Shown here in pieces: positions 24,873-33,363 of a stretch of DNA of 64,000 bases. The DNA is from Pseudomonas xantholysinigenes. Its GTDB lineage: Bacteria > Pseudomonadota > Gammaproteobacteria > Pseudomonadales > Pseudomonadaceae. The notes below the pieces were generated by a model. It saw only the letters and a program-made list of their open reading frames with translations, was not told where the DNA came from and did not search any database. Made by a program: the position numbers and the translations under genes. Every line of letters begins with the position of its first letter. The stretch's first letter is position 1. The stretch is from assembly GCF_014268885.2 (NCBI RefSeq), contig NZ_CP077095.1, positions 1,927,501 through 1,991,500 of the forward strand, in the 5' to 3' direction.

Positions 24873-26732
24873 ATGCTGCAGAATATCAGGGACAATTCAC
24901 AAGGTTGGATTGCCAAGACCATCATCGGCCTCATCGTCGTACTGATGGCGTTGACCGGCTTCGAGGCCATTTTCCAGGCCGCCAGCCATAGCCAGGACGC
25001 CGCCAAGGTGAACGGCCAGACCATCAGCCAGAACGAGCTGAGCCAGGCCGTGGACATGCAGCGTCGCCAGCTGATGCAACAGCTGGGCAAGGATTTCGAC
25101 CCTGCGCTGCTGGACGAGAAAATGCTGCGTGAAGCCGCGCTCAAGGGGCTGATCGATCGCAAGCTGCTGTTGCAGGGCGCCGAAGACGCCAAGTTCGCTT
25201 TTTCCGAGGCCGCGCTGGATCAGTTGATCCTGCAGACGCCTGAATTCCAGGTCGATGGCAAGTTCAGCGCCGAGCGCTTCGACGCCGTGATCCGCCAGAT
25301 GGGTTACGGGCGTATGCAGTTCCGCGAGATGCTCGCCCAGGAAATGCTCATCGGCCAGCTGCGCACCGGCCTGGCCGGCAGCAGCTTCGTCACCGACAAA
25401 CAGGTAGAGGCATTCGCCCGTCTGGAAAAACAGACCCGTGACTTCGCCACGCTGACCTTCAAGGCCGAGCCGGCCGCGGTCAAGGTGAGCGATGACGAGG
25501 TCAAGGCCCACTACGACCAGCACGCCAAGGAGTTCATGACCCCCGACCAGGTGGTGATCGACTACATCGAGCTGAAGAAGGCGGCCTTCTTCGACCAGGT
25601 CAAGGTCAACGACGACGAGCTCAAGGCTCTGTACGAGAAGGAGATCGCCAACCTTGGCGAGCAGCGCCATGCCGCGCACATCCTGATCGAGGTAAACGGC
25701 AAGACCACCGATGCCCAGGCCAAGGCCCGTATCGAGGAGGTCCAGCAGCGCCTGGCCAAGGGTGAAGACTTCGCCGCGCTGGCCAAGGAATTCTCCCAGG
25801 ACCCAGGTTCGGCCAGCAGCGGTGGCGACCTCGGCTTCGCCGGGCCGGGCGTTTACGACCCGGCCTTCGAGGACGCGCTGTACAAGCTGAACAAGGACCA
25901 GGTGTCCGCGCCGGTGCGCACCGAGTATGGCTACCACCTGATCAAGCTGCTGGGCGTCGAGGCACCGGATGTGCCGACCTTCGCCAGCCTGAAGGACAAG
26001 CTGACTCACGAGCTGAAGACCCAGCAGGTGGAACAGCGCTTCGTCGAAGCCACCAAGCAGCTCGAGGACTCCGCCTTCGAAGCGTCCGACCTGGCCCAGC
26101 CGGCCCAGGACCTGAACCTGAAGGTACAGACCTCCGCGGCCTTCGGTCGTGAAGGCGGCGAGGGCATCACCGCCAACCGTGCGGTGATCCAGGCCGCGTT
26201 CAGCGAGGAAGTGTTGGAAGAGGGCGCCAACAGCAACGGTATCGAGCTGGACCCGGAGACCGTGGTGGTACTGCGTGTCAAGGAGCACCGCAAGCCCGAG
26301 CAACTGCCGCTGGAAGCCGTGGCCAAGAACATCAGCGCGCAGTTGGCCAAGGAGAAGGCGACGGCCGAACTCAAGGCCAAGGCCGACACGCTGATTGCCG
26401 GCCTGCGCGATGGTTCGATCAAGGCCGCCAGCCAGAACTGGAAGGTCCAGGAAGCGGCCACCCGTGGCCAGGACGGCATCGACCCGGTCGAACTGCAAGC
26501 GGTGTTCCGCCTGGGCAAGCCTGAGTCCAAGGACAAGCCGGTCTACGGCAGCGCGGTCCTGGGCGATGGCAGCCTGGTGGTCCTGCAGCTTAAGGGCGTC
26601 AACGAAGGCGCCGCCGCCACCGACGAGGAAAAGGCGCAGATTCGCCGTTACCTCGCCTCGCGTGCCGGTTCCCAGGACTTCGCGGCGTACCGCAAGCAAC
26701 TGGAAGGCAGCGCCGACATCACCCGTTACTGA
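24873..26732 (+). CDS. ppiD: Periplasmic folding chaperone / peptidyl-prolyl isomerase PpiD
   Basis: This 619-residue protein is anchored by one N-terminal membrane helix (IAKTIIGLIVVLMALTGFEAIF); the rest faces the periplasm. A SurA-like N-terminal chaperone region precedes a parvulin domain around residues 265-360 (EQRHAAHILIEVNGK ... FSQDPGSASSGGDLGF). It associates with the Sec translocon and helps outer-membrane and secreted proteins fold. The ATG at 24873 has GGGGGA 4 nt upstream and gives the family N-terminus; the longer frame runs through the hupB terminator and was rejected. Confidence 0.95.
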   Translation: MLQNIRDNSQGWIAKTIIGLIVVLMALTGFEAIFQAASHSQDAAKVNGQTISQNELSQAVDMQRRQLMQQLGKDFDPALLDEKMLREAALKGLIDRKLLLQGAEDAKFAFSEAALDQLILQTPEFQVDGKFSAERFDAVIRQMGYGRMQFREMLAQEMLIGQLRTGLAGSSFVTDKQVEAFARLEKQTRDFATLTFKAEPAAVKVSDDEVKAHYDQHAKEFMTPDQVVIDYIELKKAAFFDQVKVNDDELKALYEKEIANLGEQRHAAHILIEVNGKTTDAQAKARIEEVQQRLAKGEDFAALAKEFSQDPGSASSGGDLGFAGPGVYDPAFEDALYKLNKDQVSAPVRTEYGYHLIKLLGVEAPDVPTFASLKDKLTHELKTQQVEQRFVEATKQLEDSAFEASDLAQPAQDLNLKVQTSAAFGREGGEGITANRAVIQAAFSEEVLEEGANSNGIELDPETVVVLRVKEHRKPEQLPLEAVAKNISAQLAKEKATAELKAKADTLIAGLRDGSIKAASQNWKVQEAATRGQDGIDPVELQAVFRLGKPESKDKPVYGSAVLGDGSLVVLQLKGVNEGAAATDEEKAQIRRYLASRAGSQDFAAYRKQLEGSADITRY

Positions 26733-26748
26733 GTGCTGTCGCGCTAGT

Positions 26749-26781
26749 GAAACAGGCCGCTTATGCGGCCTGTTTCGTTTT
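26749..26781 (+). terminator. Terminator after ppiD
   Basis: A 12-bp perfect stem GAAACAGGCCGC / GCGGCCTGTTTC with loop TTAT is followed by GTTTTT. Confidence 0.92.
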
Positions 26782-26823
26782 TGATGTTCAAGACCTAGCG
26801 CTTAACCCTCCCCGGCGATTGCT

Positions 26824-27067
26824 GCGTTAACACTCAGCCCTTTCAAGGTATTGAGAATTGGCGTCCGACTTAGACTCGCCGGGGTCGCTTTGCGACCCTT
26901 TCCGACCGGTCCGACGCCTCGGCAAGGCCGCTCCTACAGGTGACCGTGCCGTCCTGTAGGAGCGGCCTTGTGTCGCGAAAGGGCTGCAACGCAGCCCCGG
27001 CAATCTTGAATTGAAGCGGCCACATCCGAAAAAACGCAAAGACCTTGAAAGGGCTGGCGTTAACACT
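26824..27067. mobile_element. 222-bp element with 15-bp perfect TIRs, 11-bp flanking direct repeats and REP cargo
   Basis: CAGCCCTTTCAAGGT (26835-26849) and ACCTTGAAAGGGCTG (27042-27056) are perfect inverted repeats. Each is directly flanked on the outside by GCGTTAACACT (26824-26834 and 27057-27067) in the same orientation, as a target-site duplication would be. Inside is an inverted pair of TAGGAGCGGCC-type REPs. No open frame of note is present. This geometry suggests a MITE-like insertion, though chance pairing in a repeat-rich gap is possible. Confidence 0.5.
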
Positions 27068-27122
27068 GAAACCCTGGGGCCGCTACGCGCCCCTTTCGCG
27101 ACACAAGGCCGCTCCTACAGGG
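26880..27122. repeat. Three REP copies (TAGGAGCGGCCTTG type) between ppiD and the patatin gene
   Basis: Copies at 26922-26940 and 27104-27122 are in one orientation and the copy at 26953-26972 in the other. The segment 26953-26999 is also an inverted copy of 27077-27122, including CCCTTTCGCGACACAAGG. The 408-bp gap 26733-27140 holds only the ppiD terminator, these repeats and the TIR element around two of them. Confidence 0.85.
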
Positions 27123-27140
27123 ACCGCGCATAGCCGCGGC

Positions 27141-28181
27141 CTAGCGTCGAACCCCTTCGTGATTGTCCAGCGTATCCCGGGCAATCTCCCGGCCCAGGGC
27201 AATCAGTTCCGGCGCCTTGTAGAACTCGAAGAACCGGCATACCCGCTTGGGTACGTTGATCAGCACATCCGGTGGATAGCCGGCGATCTTGTATTGCGCC
27301 AGCGATGTCTGCATCACCTCGAAGCTTTGGTTGATCAAGTCGAGCAACGACGCCGGGCCGACGTTGTCGATGATGAACGAACCGGTGGCCGATTTCGGCG
27401 CGCCTTCGCTCTGTGGCGCCGCCGCCGGCTGCTGGCCTTCCGGGGCGGCGCTTTCGCCCAGCCAGGGATTGGGCGCGGCCAGCCCTTCGGCGACGATCTC
27501 CTGTTCCAGGCGGATCAACTGCTCGGCCGGCTTGCGCCGGAACGGCAGGCGCGAGCCCAGCGAGCTGATCAGCGAATCGAAGCGCATCTTGAACGCCGCC
27601 GGGCGTTCGATCACCGGCAACTGGTACTGCTTCTGGTTGGTGGCATTGAGATTGACCGCGATGATCAGGTCACAGTGGCTGGATACCACCGGCACGATCG
27701 GCAGTGGGTTGAGGATGCCGCCATCGACCAGCATGCGATTGCCTTGCACCACCGGGGTGAACAGGCTGGGGATCGCCGCCGAGGCGCGCATCGCCTGGTG
27801 CAGGCAGCCTTCCTGGAACCAGATTTCTTGCTGGTTGGTGAGGTCAGTGGCGACCGCGGTGTAGGGGATGCGCAGTTGCTCGATATTGATTTCGCCGACG
27901 ATCTTGCGGATCTGCCCGAAGACCTTGTCGCCACGAATGGCGCCCAGACGGAAGCTGACATCGACCAGGCGCAGCACGTCGAGGTAGTCCAGGCTTTCGA
28001 TCCAGCTGCGGTATTCATCGAGCTTGCCGGCGGCGTAGATGCCGCCGATCACCGCCCCCATGGAGCAGCCGGCAATGCAGGCGATTTCGTAGCCGCGCCG
28101 CTCGATTTCCTCGATCACGCCGATGTGGGCGTACCCCCGGGCTCCACCGGAGCCCAGTACCAATGCCACGCGTTTGCTCAT
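27141..28181 (-). CDS. Patatin-like phospholipase (RssA-type)
   Basis: This 346-residue hydrolase has the patatin catalytic dyad: Ser in GCSMG (IAGCSMGAVIGGIY) and Asp in DGG (LVDGGILNPLP), with the oxyanion loop GSGGARGYAHIG at the N-terminus. After the catalytic domain, residues ~230-270 are Pro/Ala/Glu-rich and likely disordered. No signal peptide is visible, so action on cytoplasmic-face lipids is likely. The ATG at 28181 has GGGGA 7 nt upstream. It stands alone and divergent from the small lipoprotein gene. Confidence 0.9.
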   Translation of the reverse strand: MSKRVALVLGSGGARGYAHIGVIEEIERRGYEIACIAGCSMGAVIGGIYAAGKLDEYRSWIESLDYLDVLRLVDVSFRLGAIRGDKVFGQIRKIVGEINIEQLRIPYTAVATDLTNQQEIWFQEGCLHQAMRASAAIPSLFTPVVQGNRMLVDGGILNPLPIVPVVSSHCDLIIAVNLNATNQKQYQLPVIERPAAFKMRFDSLISSLGSRLPFRRKPAEQLIRLEQEIVAEGLAAPNPWLGESAAPEGQQPAAAPQSEGAPKSATGSFIIDNVGPASLLDLINQSFEVMQTSLAQYKIAGYPPDVLINVPKRVCRFFEFYKAPELIALGREIARDTLDNHEGVRR

Positions 28182-28339
28182 GAGCGATTCCCCTGCGCCA
28201 GTGCAACCATGGTCCAACAATGCACCCAATGGCGCCTGTGCTTCAATGTAGTCCGCGCTGGGCTACGCTGAGCAGGGCACTTTTCGTTTGCTTTGCCGTC
28301 GAACGGCCACCTTAGTTCTTTCCCCTCGAGGTATTACCG

Positions 28340-28618
28340 ATGAAAGTCTGGATCACCCTTCCACTGATCGCCTTGGTCCTGGTCGGTTGCGCAGGCAAGA
28401 CAGCCTATCGCGACAGTTGCGCGACCCAGCTCGATGCCGCCTGGAAGGAACTGGACCTGGCCAAGGCCGAGGGCTTTGCTGGCACCGTAAGCTACTCCAA
28501 GGCGCTGTCGCTGCTGACCGGCGCCAAGACCCAGCAGCAGTTCGAGGGATTTGAAGGCTGTACCCACAAGGCCGAGAAGGCGCGGTTCTATATTCGTGAA
28601 TCGCGCGCCGGCCGTTGA
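28340..28618 (+). CDS. Small lipoprotein, function unknown
   Basis: The 92-residue precursor has a type II signal peptide ending in the lipobox LVGC, so the mature protein begins at Cys17 and is lipid-anchored. Two more cysteines (DSCATQL and FEGCTHK) could form a disulfide in the periplasm. GAGG lies 8 nt before the ATG. It lies just before the CHAD gene (14 nt), suggesting one transcript. I do not recognise a named family. Confidence 0.8.
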   Translation: MKVWITLPLIALVLVGCAGKTAYRDSCATQLDAAWKELDLAKAEGFAGTVSYSKALSLLTGAKTQQQFEGFEGCTHKAEKARFYIRESRAGR

Positions 28619-28632
28619 TCGAGGAGCAACAC

Positions 28633-29400
28633 ATGTCCGCGATGCTCGATCATGTAGTGGCCCAGGTGCTTGCGCTGCAGGTGGGCTTGTTGGCCTGCCG
28701 CGAGCGCCTTGGCGCCGATACCGACCCAGAGGCGCTGCATGACCTGCGTATCACCTTGCGCCGTTTGCGCAGCCTGCTGCGGCCCTTGCGCGGCTTGCCG
28801 GGCGTCGAGCAACTGGACGGGGCGGCGCAGGCACTGGGCGCCCTCACCACACCTTTGCGCGACCGTGAGGTGCTGGCCGCGCAATTGATTGCGCGCGGCC
28901 ACTTGCAGGCTGGCGAGCGGCGTCAGGCCGGGCGGGCGCGGACCTTCGCCGCTGTCGCGGCCAGTGCGCAGCTGACCCGGGTGCTGGCGATTGTCGATGC
29001 CTTTCCCATGTTCCTTCGCGCCGCTGACCGTGAGGGGTTGGCACGACGTTTGGCGCAACGCCTCGACCAGCGCCTGGAGGCGCAATGGGGCAAGCTCGGC
29101 AAGGCCCTGGACGATCCGGCCCACGACCGTCACCGCCTGCGTTTGCTGATCAAGCGGGTGCGCTACGGTGATGCCGCCTATCCGCAGCTCAACCACGCGG
29201 GTCGCAAGCTCCAGCGCCTGCTGAAGCAGGCCCAGGGCGAGCTGGGCGATTGGCATGACCGCGTGCAATGGCTGTCGCAGGTGCGCGAACACGCTGACCT
29301 GGCAGGCTGCAAGGTGGCCTGGGAGCACGAACTGCATGCTGCCCAAAGCAAGGCCGACATCACCCTCGAAGCCCTGCGCAAGGCCATTGCCCGTCGTTAG
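28633..29400 (+). CDS. CHAD-domain protein (polyphosphate-binding helical domain)
   Basis: This 255-residue alpha-helical protein has the conserved-histidine CHAD pattern: LHDLRITLRRLRSLLRPL near the N-terminus and HDRHRLRLLIKRVRYGDAAY in the second half, with many basic residues. CHAD proteins bind polyphosphate and often localise to its granules. There is no CYTH domain, so it is the stand-alone form. GAGGAG lies 6 nt before the ATG at 28633. It is probably co-transcribed with the small lipoprotein. Confidence 0.85.
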   Translation: MSAMLDHVVAQVLALQVGLLACRERLGADTDPEALHDLRITLRRLRSLLRPLRGLPGVEQLDGAAQALGALTTPLRDREVLAAQLIARGHLQAGERRQAGRARTFAAVAASAQLTRVLAIVDAFPMFLRAADREGLARRLAQRLDQRLEAQWGKLGKALDDPAHDRHRLRLLIKRVRYGDAAYPQLNHAGRKLQRLLKQAQGELGDWHDRVQWLSQVREHADLAGCKVAWEHELHAAQSKADITLEALRKAIARR

Positions 29401-29482
29401 TCCCGGTAAATGACCGATATGCGGGCTGCCGCTGGCGTGTTCGCTGGTTAAGATCGGGCTTTTCCTGCAGGAGCCCAGGCAT

Positions 29483-30280
29483 ATGAACTTCACTGAATTG
29501 TTGGCAGCGGCACGCGCGCATCCCGAAGCGGTCAGCGTGCCGGCGAGCTGGGCCCAGGGGCGCGCGGTGTTCGGCGGCCTGATGGCGGCGATGGTGCACG
29601 AAGCGATGCGCCAGAAGCTGGGGGATGACCGGCCAGTGCGTTCCCTGGCCATCACCTTCGTCGGCCCGGCGGCGCCGGATGTGCCGATCAGCCTTGAGGT
29701 GGAGGTGCTGCGCGAGGGCAAGGCGGTCAGCACCTTGCTCGGGCGCGCCGTGCAGGATGGCCAGGTGGTGACCCTGGTGCAGGGCAGCTTCGGTGCCGGT
29801 CGCCCTTCCGTGGTGGCGGTCGACGCGCCCGCCGCGATGCCGATGAAGCCGCTGCAGGAGGCGGCGCCGGAGTTACCCTTCATCAAGGGCATTACGCCGG
29901 AGTTCATGCAGCACGTGGCGTTTCGCTGGGCGGTGGGCGGCCTGCCGTTCAGTGGTAACGACTCGCGCCATATGGGCGGCTGGGTCCGCCTGCGCGATGT
30001 CGTCGAGGAGCCGGTCGGGGTGGCGCACCTGCTGGCATTAGTCGATGCCTGGCCGCCGAGCCTGCTGCCGTTTCTCAAACAGCCCGCCGCCGGCAGCACG
30101 CTGACCTGGACCATCGAGTTCGTCCAGCCCACGCCGCAGCTGTCGACCCTCGACTGGTGCCGCTATGTGGTCGAGACCGAGTATGCCCGTGATGGCTATG
30201 GGCATGCGGCTGCGGCGTTATGGACGGCTGAGGGTGAGCTGCTGGCGTTGAGCCGGCAGACGGTGACCGTGTTCGCCTGA
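29483..30280 (+). CDS. Acyl-CoA thioesterase-like protein (TesB-type double hotdog)
   Basis: This 265-residue protein has the two-hotdog layout: an N-terminal half with GRAVFGGLMAAMVHEAM and a C-terminal half ending in AEGELLALSRQTVTVFA, characteristic of TesB-like thioesterases. It probably hydrolyses acyl-CoA in the cytoplasm; chain-length preference cannot be read from sequence. AGGAG lies 10 nt before the ATG. It stands alone, with a REP pair following. Confidence 0.85.
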   Translation: MNFTELLAAARAHPEAVSVPASWAQGRAVFGGLMAAMVHEAMRQKLGDDRPVRSLAITFVGPAAPDVPISLEVEVLREGKAVSTLLGRAVQDGQVVTLVQGSFGAGRPSVVAVDAPAAMPMKPLQEAAPELPFIKGITPEFMQHVAFRWAVGGLPFSGNDSRHMGGWVRLRDVVEEPVGVAHLLALVDAWPPSLLPFLKQPAAGSTLTWTIEFVQPTPQLSTLDWCRYVVETEYARDGYGHAAAALWTAEGELLALSRQTVTVFA

Positions 30281-30298
30281 TCCACCTTCATCAAGCCA

Positions 30299-30363
30299 AT
30301 CGCGGGGCAAGCCCGCTCCCACGCCATGTAATGGCGCTTGTGGGATCGGGCTTGCCCTGCGAT
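30299..30363. repeat. Inverted REP pair after the thioesterase gene
   Basis: ATCGCGGGGCAAGCCCGCTCC and, inverted, GGGATCGGGCTTGCCCTGCG form a hairpin between convergent genes. It may act as the transcription or mRNA 3'-end boundary. Confidence 0.85.
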
Positions 30364-30371
30364 GTTTTCAG

Positions 30372-30740
30372 TCAGTGGCGATGCTTGTGCCGTTCGCGCC
30401 AGGCCCGCCACCAGGCGCCGCTCAGCACGAAGCGCGGAAAGGTGATGAACTGCTCGGTGAGCAGGCGTTGCACGGCGTCCTTGCGGCTGGCGAACGGCTC
30501 CGGTTGTTCGGCTTCCAGGCGATGTCCCTGACGCTGCAGGCCCAGCCCGGCGACCAGGGCAATGATGCCCACGGCGAGCTGCGACAGGTCCAGGCCCAAC
30601 ACCCCCGACAGCACCAGCAGCGCGCCCAGGATGAACAGCGGCACGGCGATCAGGTGCAGCACCAGGTTGGTGGGATGGCGGTGGTTATGGTGGTAGCCAC
30701 GCCATTGCCAGGCGGGCAGGTTGGGCAGTCGTTTGCTCAT
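30372..30740 (-). CDS. Mpo1-like small membrane protein
   Basis: This 122-residue protein has two or three hydrophobic segments (LVLHLIAVPLFILGALLVLSG, LAVGIIALVAGLGLQ) and a histidine-rich N-terminus WRGYHHNHRHPTNLVLH. This arrangement resembles the Mpo1/DUF962 family; the yeast member is an Fe-dependent 2-hydroxy fatty acid dioxygenase. A bacterial role is not established. The C-terminus is basic (WRAWRERHKHRH). Confidence 0.65.
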   Translation of the reverse strand: MSKRLPNLPAWQWRGYHHNHRHPTNLVLHLIAVPLFILGALLVLSGVLGLDLSQLAVGIIALVAGLGLQRQGHRLEAEQPEPFASRKDAVQRLLTEQFITFPRFVLSGAWWRAWRERHKHRH

Positions 30741-30832
30741 GGACAGTTCCTCACAGACATGTCCAAAGCTTAGTGCGGCCCCCTGGTGGGGGCCAATCGA
30801 GGCTGGCTATGGTTGCCATAGCCGTGCCGGGC

Positions 30833-32311
30833 TCAGAGCTTGAGCTGGCCGATGGCCTTGTTCAGTTCGCCGGCCAGGGTCGCCAGTTCGCTGCTGGTGG
30901 TGGCCGAGCCGACGGTCTGTTGCACGGTCTCTTCGGTGACGTCGCGGATGCTCACCACGGCGCGGTTCATCTCTTCGGCCACCTGGCTCTGCTGCTCGGC
31001 GGCCACGGCGATCTGGGTATTGCTCTCGCGCATCTGCGCCACGGCGCTGGTGATTTCGGTCAGGGCTTCGTGGGCTTCGCGTGCCTGCTTGACGCAGTCG
31101 TCGGCCTTGTACGAGCTCTCCTGCATGAAGTCCACCGCATCGCGGGTGCCGGCTTGCAGGTCGGCGACCATGGTGGTGATCTCGTCGGTGGAGGTCTGCA
31201 CGCGCTTGGCCAGGTTGCGCACTTCGTCGGCGACCACGGCGAAGCCACGGCCCAGGTCGCCGGCGCGGGCGGCCTCGATGGCGGCATTGAGGGCCAGCAG
31301 GTTGGTCTGTTCGGCGATGCTGTGGATCACCCCGACCACACTGTTGATCTTCTGGCTGTCGTCGGCCAGCTGGCGGATCATTTCGGCGGTCTGCTGCACG
31401 CCGCTGGACAGCCCGGCGATGGAGTCCTGCACCCGGCTGACCACGGCCTGGCCGCTGCCAGCGAGGGTGTCGGCGGCCTGCGACAGGTCGCGGGTGGCGC
31501 CGGCATGCTGGGCGATATGGTGCACGGTGGCGGTCATTTCATTGATGGCGGTGGCGGCCTGGTCGGTTTCGCTCTGCTGGCCGATCATGCCGTGGCGCAC
31601 TTCGTCCATGCTCCCGGCCAGGCGCGCGGCGCCGGAGTCGAGCTGGGCGGCGGTACGGGCCACGGTGCTGACCACGCGGTGGTAGGTGGTCTGCATGGCG
31701 TTGAACGCGCCGGCCATCTGCCCGACTTCGTCGCCACAGGCCAGCGGCACGCGGGCCGACAGGTCACCGGTTTTCTCCACGTGCAGCATCACGTCTTTCA
31801 GGGTGTTGAGCTGGCTGAGCAGGAAGCGGATCAGCAATTGCGAGGCGCAGAGCATGGCCAGCATGAGGATCAAGACGCACACCGCATAGTTGCTGAAGCG
31901 GTCGAAGTACACCTGGCGCAGGCTCGGCGACTGGGCGACGACGGCCAGGTGGGTGTCACCGTGGTTGAATACCTGGGCGCCACGCAGCGGGTTGTCGCCC
32001 AGTACCCAGGCATCGGCCAGTTCCACCCAGCCCTGGGCGTCACGCAGGGCCTCTAGGGGCTCGCCGGCAAATTGCGGGGTCTGGCCATTGCGCCAGCTGA
32101 TCAGGTTGGCCTGGGCGGGCAGGACTTGCCCGGCAGGCCAGGCGGCAAGCAGCGCGGCCTGGGCCTGGGCTTGCGCCTGGGCGCCTACGGCACGGGCCTG
32201 TTGCTCCAGGTAGACGGCGTAGAGCACCAGCATCAGGGTGGTGACGAAGGCCACCGCGTTGACGGCCCAGAACTTGTACTTCAGGGAAATATTGCTAAGC
32301 CAGGCACCCAT
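30833..32311 (-). CDS. Methyl-accepting chemotaxis protein with small periplasmic sensor
   Basis: This 492-residue chemoreceptor has TM1 at ~12-36 ([20 protein letters not shown]), a short ~105-residue periplasmic sensor ([20 protein letters not shown]), TM2 near 140-165 ([20 protein letters not shown]), a HAMP domain and a signalling coiled coil with tip [20 protein letters not shown]. The sensor is smaller than the usual 4-helix or Cache domain, and its ligand is unknown. I used the ATG at 32311 ([15 protein letters not shown]). The ribosome-binding site is weak, and a start at 32341 is possible. Confidence 0.92.
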   Translation of the reverse strand: MGAWLSNISLKYKFWAVNAVAFVTTLMLVLYAVYLEQQARAVGAQAQAQAQAALLAAWPAGQVLPAQANLISWRNGQTPQFAGEPLEALRDAQGWVELADAWVLGDNPLRGAQVFNHGDTHLAVVAQSPSLRQVYFDRFSNYAVCVLILMLAMLCASQLLIRFLLSQLNTLKDVMLHVEKTGDLSARVPLACGDEVGQMAGAFNAMQTTYHRVVSTVARTAAQLDSGAARLAGSMDEVRHGMIGQQSETDQAATAINEMTATVHHIAQHAGATRDLSQAADTLAGSGQAVVSRVQDSIAGLSSGVQQTAEMIRQLADDSQKINSVVGVIHSIAEQTNLLALNAAIEAARAGDLGRGFAVVADEVRNLAKRVQTSTDEITTMVADLQAGTRDAVDFMQESSYKADDCVKQAREAHEALTEITSAVAQMRESNTQIAVAAEQQSQVAEEMNRAVVSIRDVTEETVQQTVGSATTSSELATLAGELNKAIGQLKL

Positions 32312-32397
32312 GGTAGGTCTTCTCTGAATTGGCGGAAACATTATTGGCAAGGTGCCATCATTGTGCCTGCCAGGGCCAGGGGTTGCCTTGATATGTG

Positions 32398-33204
32398 TCA
32401 AGAAACGTCAGGCAGGCCGAAGAACGCGCGGGCGCAGGCGCTGGTGTGCTTGGCGGTGTACGTCGGTGTCTCGCCGCGGTGCAGGGCTACCTCGCGCAGC
32501 ACCTCCGGCAGGAAGGCGGGTTCGTTGCGGCCGTTCTTTGGCTTGGGGCGCAGGCTGCGAGGCAGCAGGTAGGGGGCATCGCTTTCGAGCATCAGGCGAC
32601 CTTCGGGGATGTTGCCTACCAGTGGGTGCAAGTGGGTGCCACGGCGCTCGTCGCAGATCCAGCCGGTGATGCCGATGTGCAGGTCCAGGTCGAGGTAGGC
32701 GAACAGCGCCTGGCGTTCGCCGGTGAAGCAATGCACCACGGCGGCAGGTAGCTGGTCGCGGTAGGCCTTGAGGATCGCCAGCAGGCGCTCGCTGGCCTCG
32801 CGCTCGTGGAGAAACACAGGCAGGCGCAGTTCGGCGGCCAATGCCAGTTGTGCCTCCAAGGCCTTTTCCTGCTGGGGGCGGGGCGAGAAGTCGCGGTTGA
32901 AGTCCAGCCCGCATTCGCCCACGGCCTTGACCCGGGGCTGGGCGAGCAGATCACGCAGCTGGCGTTCGCTGTCGGCGCTCCAGTGGCTGGCGTCGTGGGG
33001 GTGTACGCCGGCGGTGCTGAACAGGCGCAGGCCAGGTTGGTCCAGGCGCTGGCACAGTTCCAGGGCCTCGGCGCTGACGTCCAGGCTGGTGCCGGTAAGG
33101 ACCATCTGCGCCACGCCGGCCTGCACGGCGCGTTCGACGACGGCCGCCTGCTGGTCGTGGAAACTGCTGTTGGTCAGGTTGACGCCGATATCGATCAGTT
33201 GCAT
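32398..33204 (-). CDS. tatD: TatD-family metal-dependent DNase
   Basis: This 268-residue TIM-barrel hydrolase begins [15 protein letters not shown] and contains [37 protein letters not shown] and [11 protein letters not shown], which supply the metal-binding His, Glu and Asp residues. The match to E. coli TatD is close along its length. It is a 3'-5' exonuclease involved in DNA repair and degradation. GAGG lies 7 nt before the ATG. Despite its name there are no tat export genes nearby. Confidence 0.92.
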   Translation of the reverse strand: MQLIDIGVNLTNSSFHDQQAAVVERAVQAGVAQMVLTGTSLDVSAEALELCQRLDQPGLRLFSTAGVHPHDASHWSADSERQLRDLLAQPRVKAVGECGLDFNRDFSPRPQQEKALEAQLALAAELRLPVFLHEREASERLLAILKAYRDQLPAAVVHCFTGERQALFAYLDLDLHIGITGWICDERRGTHLHPLVGNIPEGRLMLESDAPYLLPRSLRPKPKNGRNEPAFLPEVLREVALHRGETPTYTAKHTSACARAFFGLPDVS

Positions 33205-33363
33205 GGTGCTACCTCGGGCCGCGGGGGCGGCCAGCATAGCAAAAACCGGGAAATCGCGAGAAACCCAAGAACTTCAAACGTTTGCCGTGGTCTTTTGCCG
33301 TCATTTGTCACGGATCGATCATTGCACATGGTGCCTGCCAACCGCCCTTGGACGCCTTCTTCG

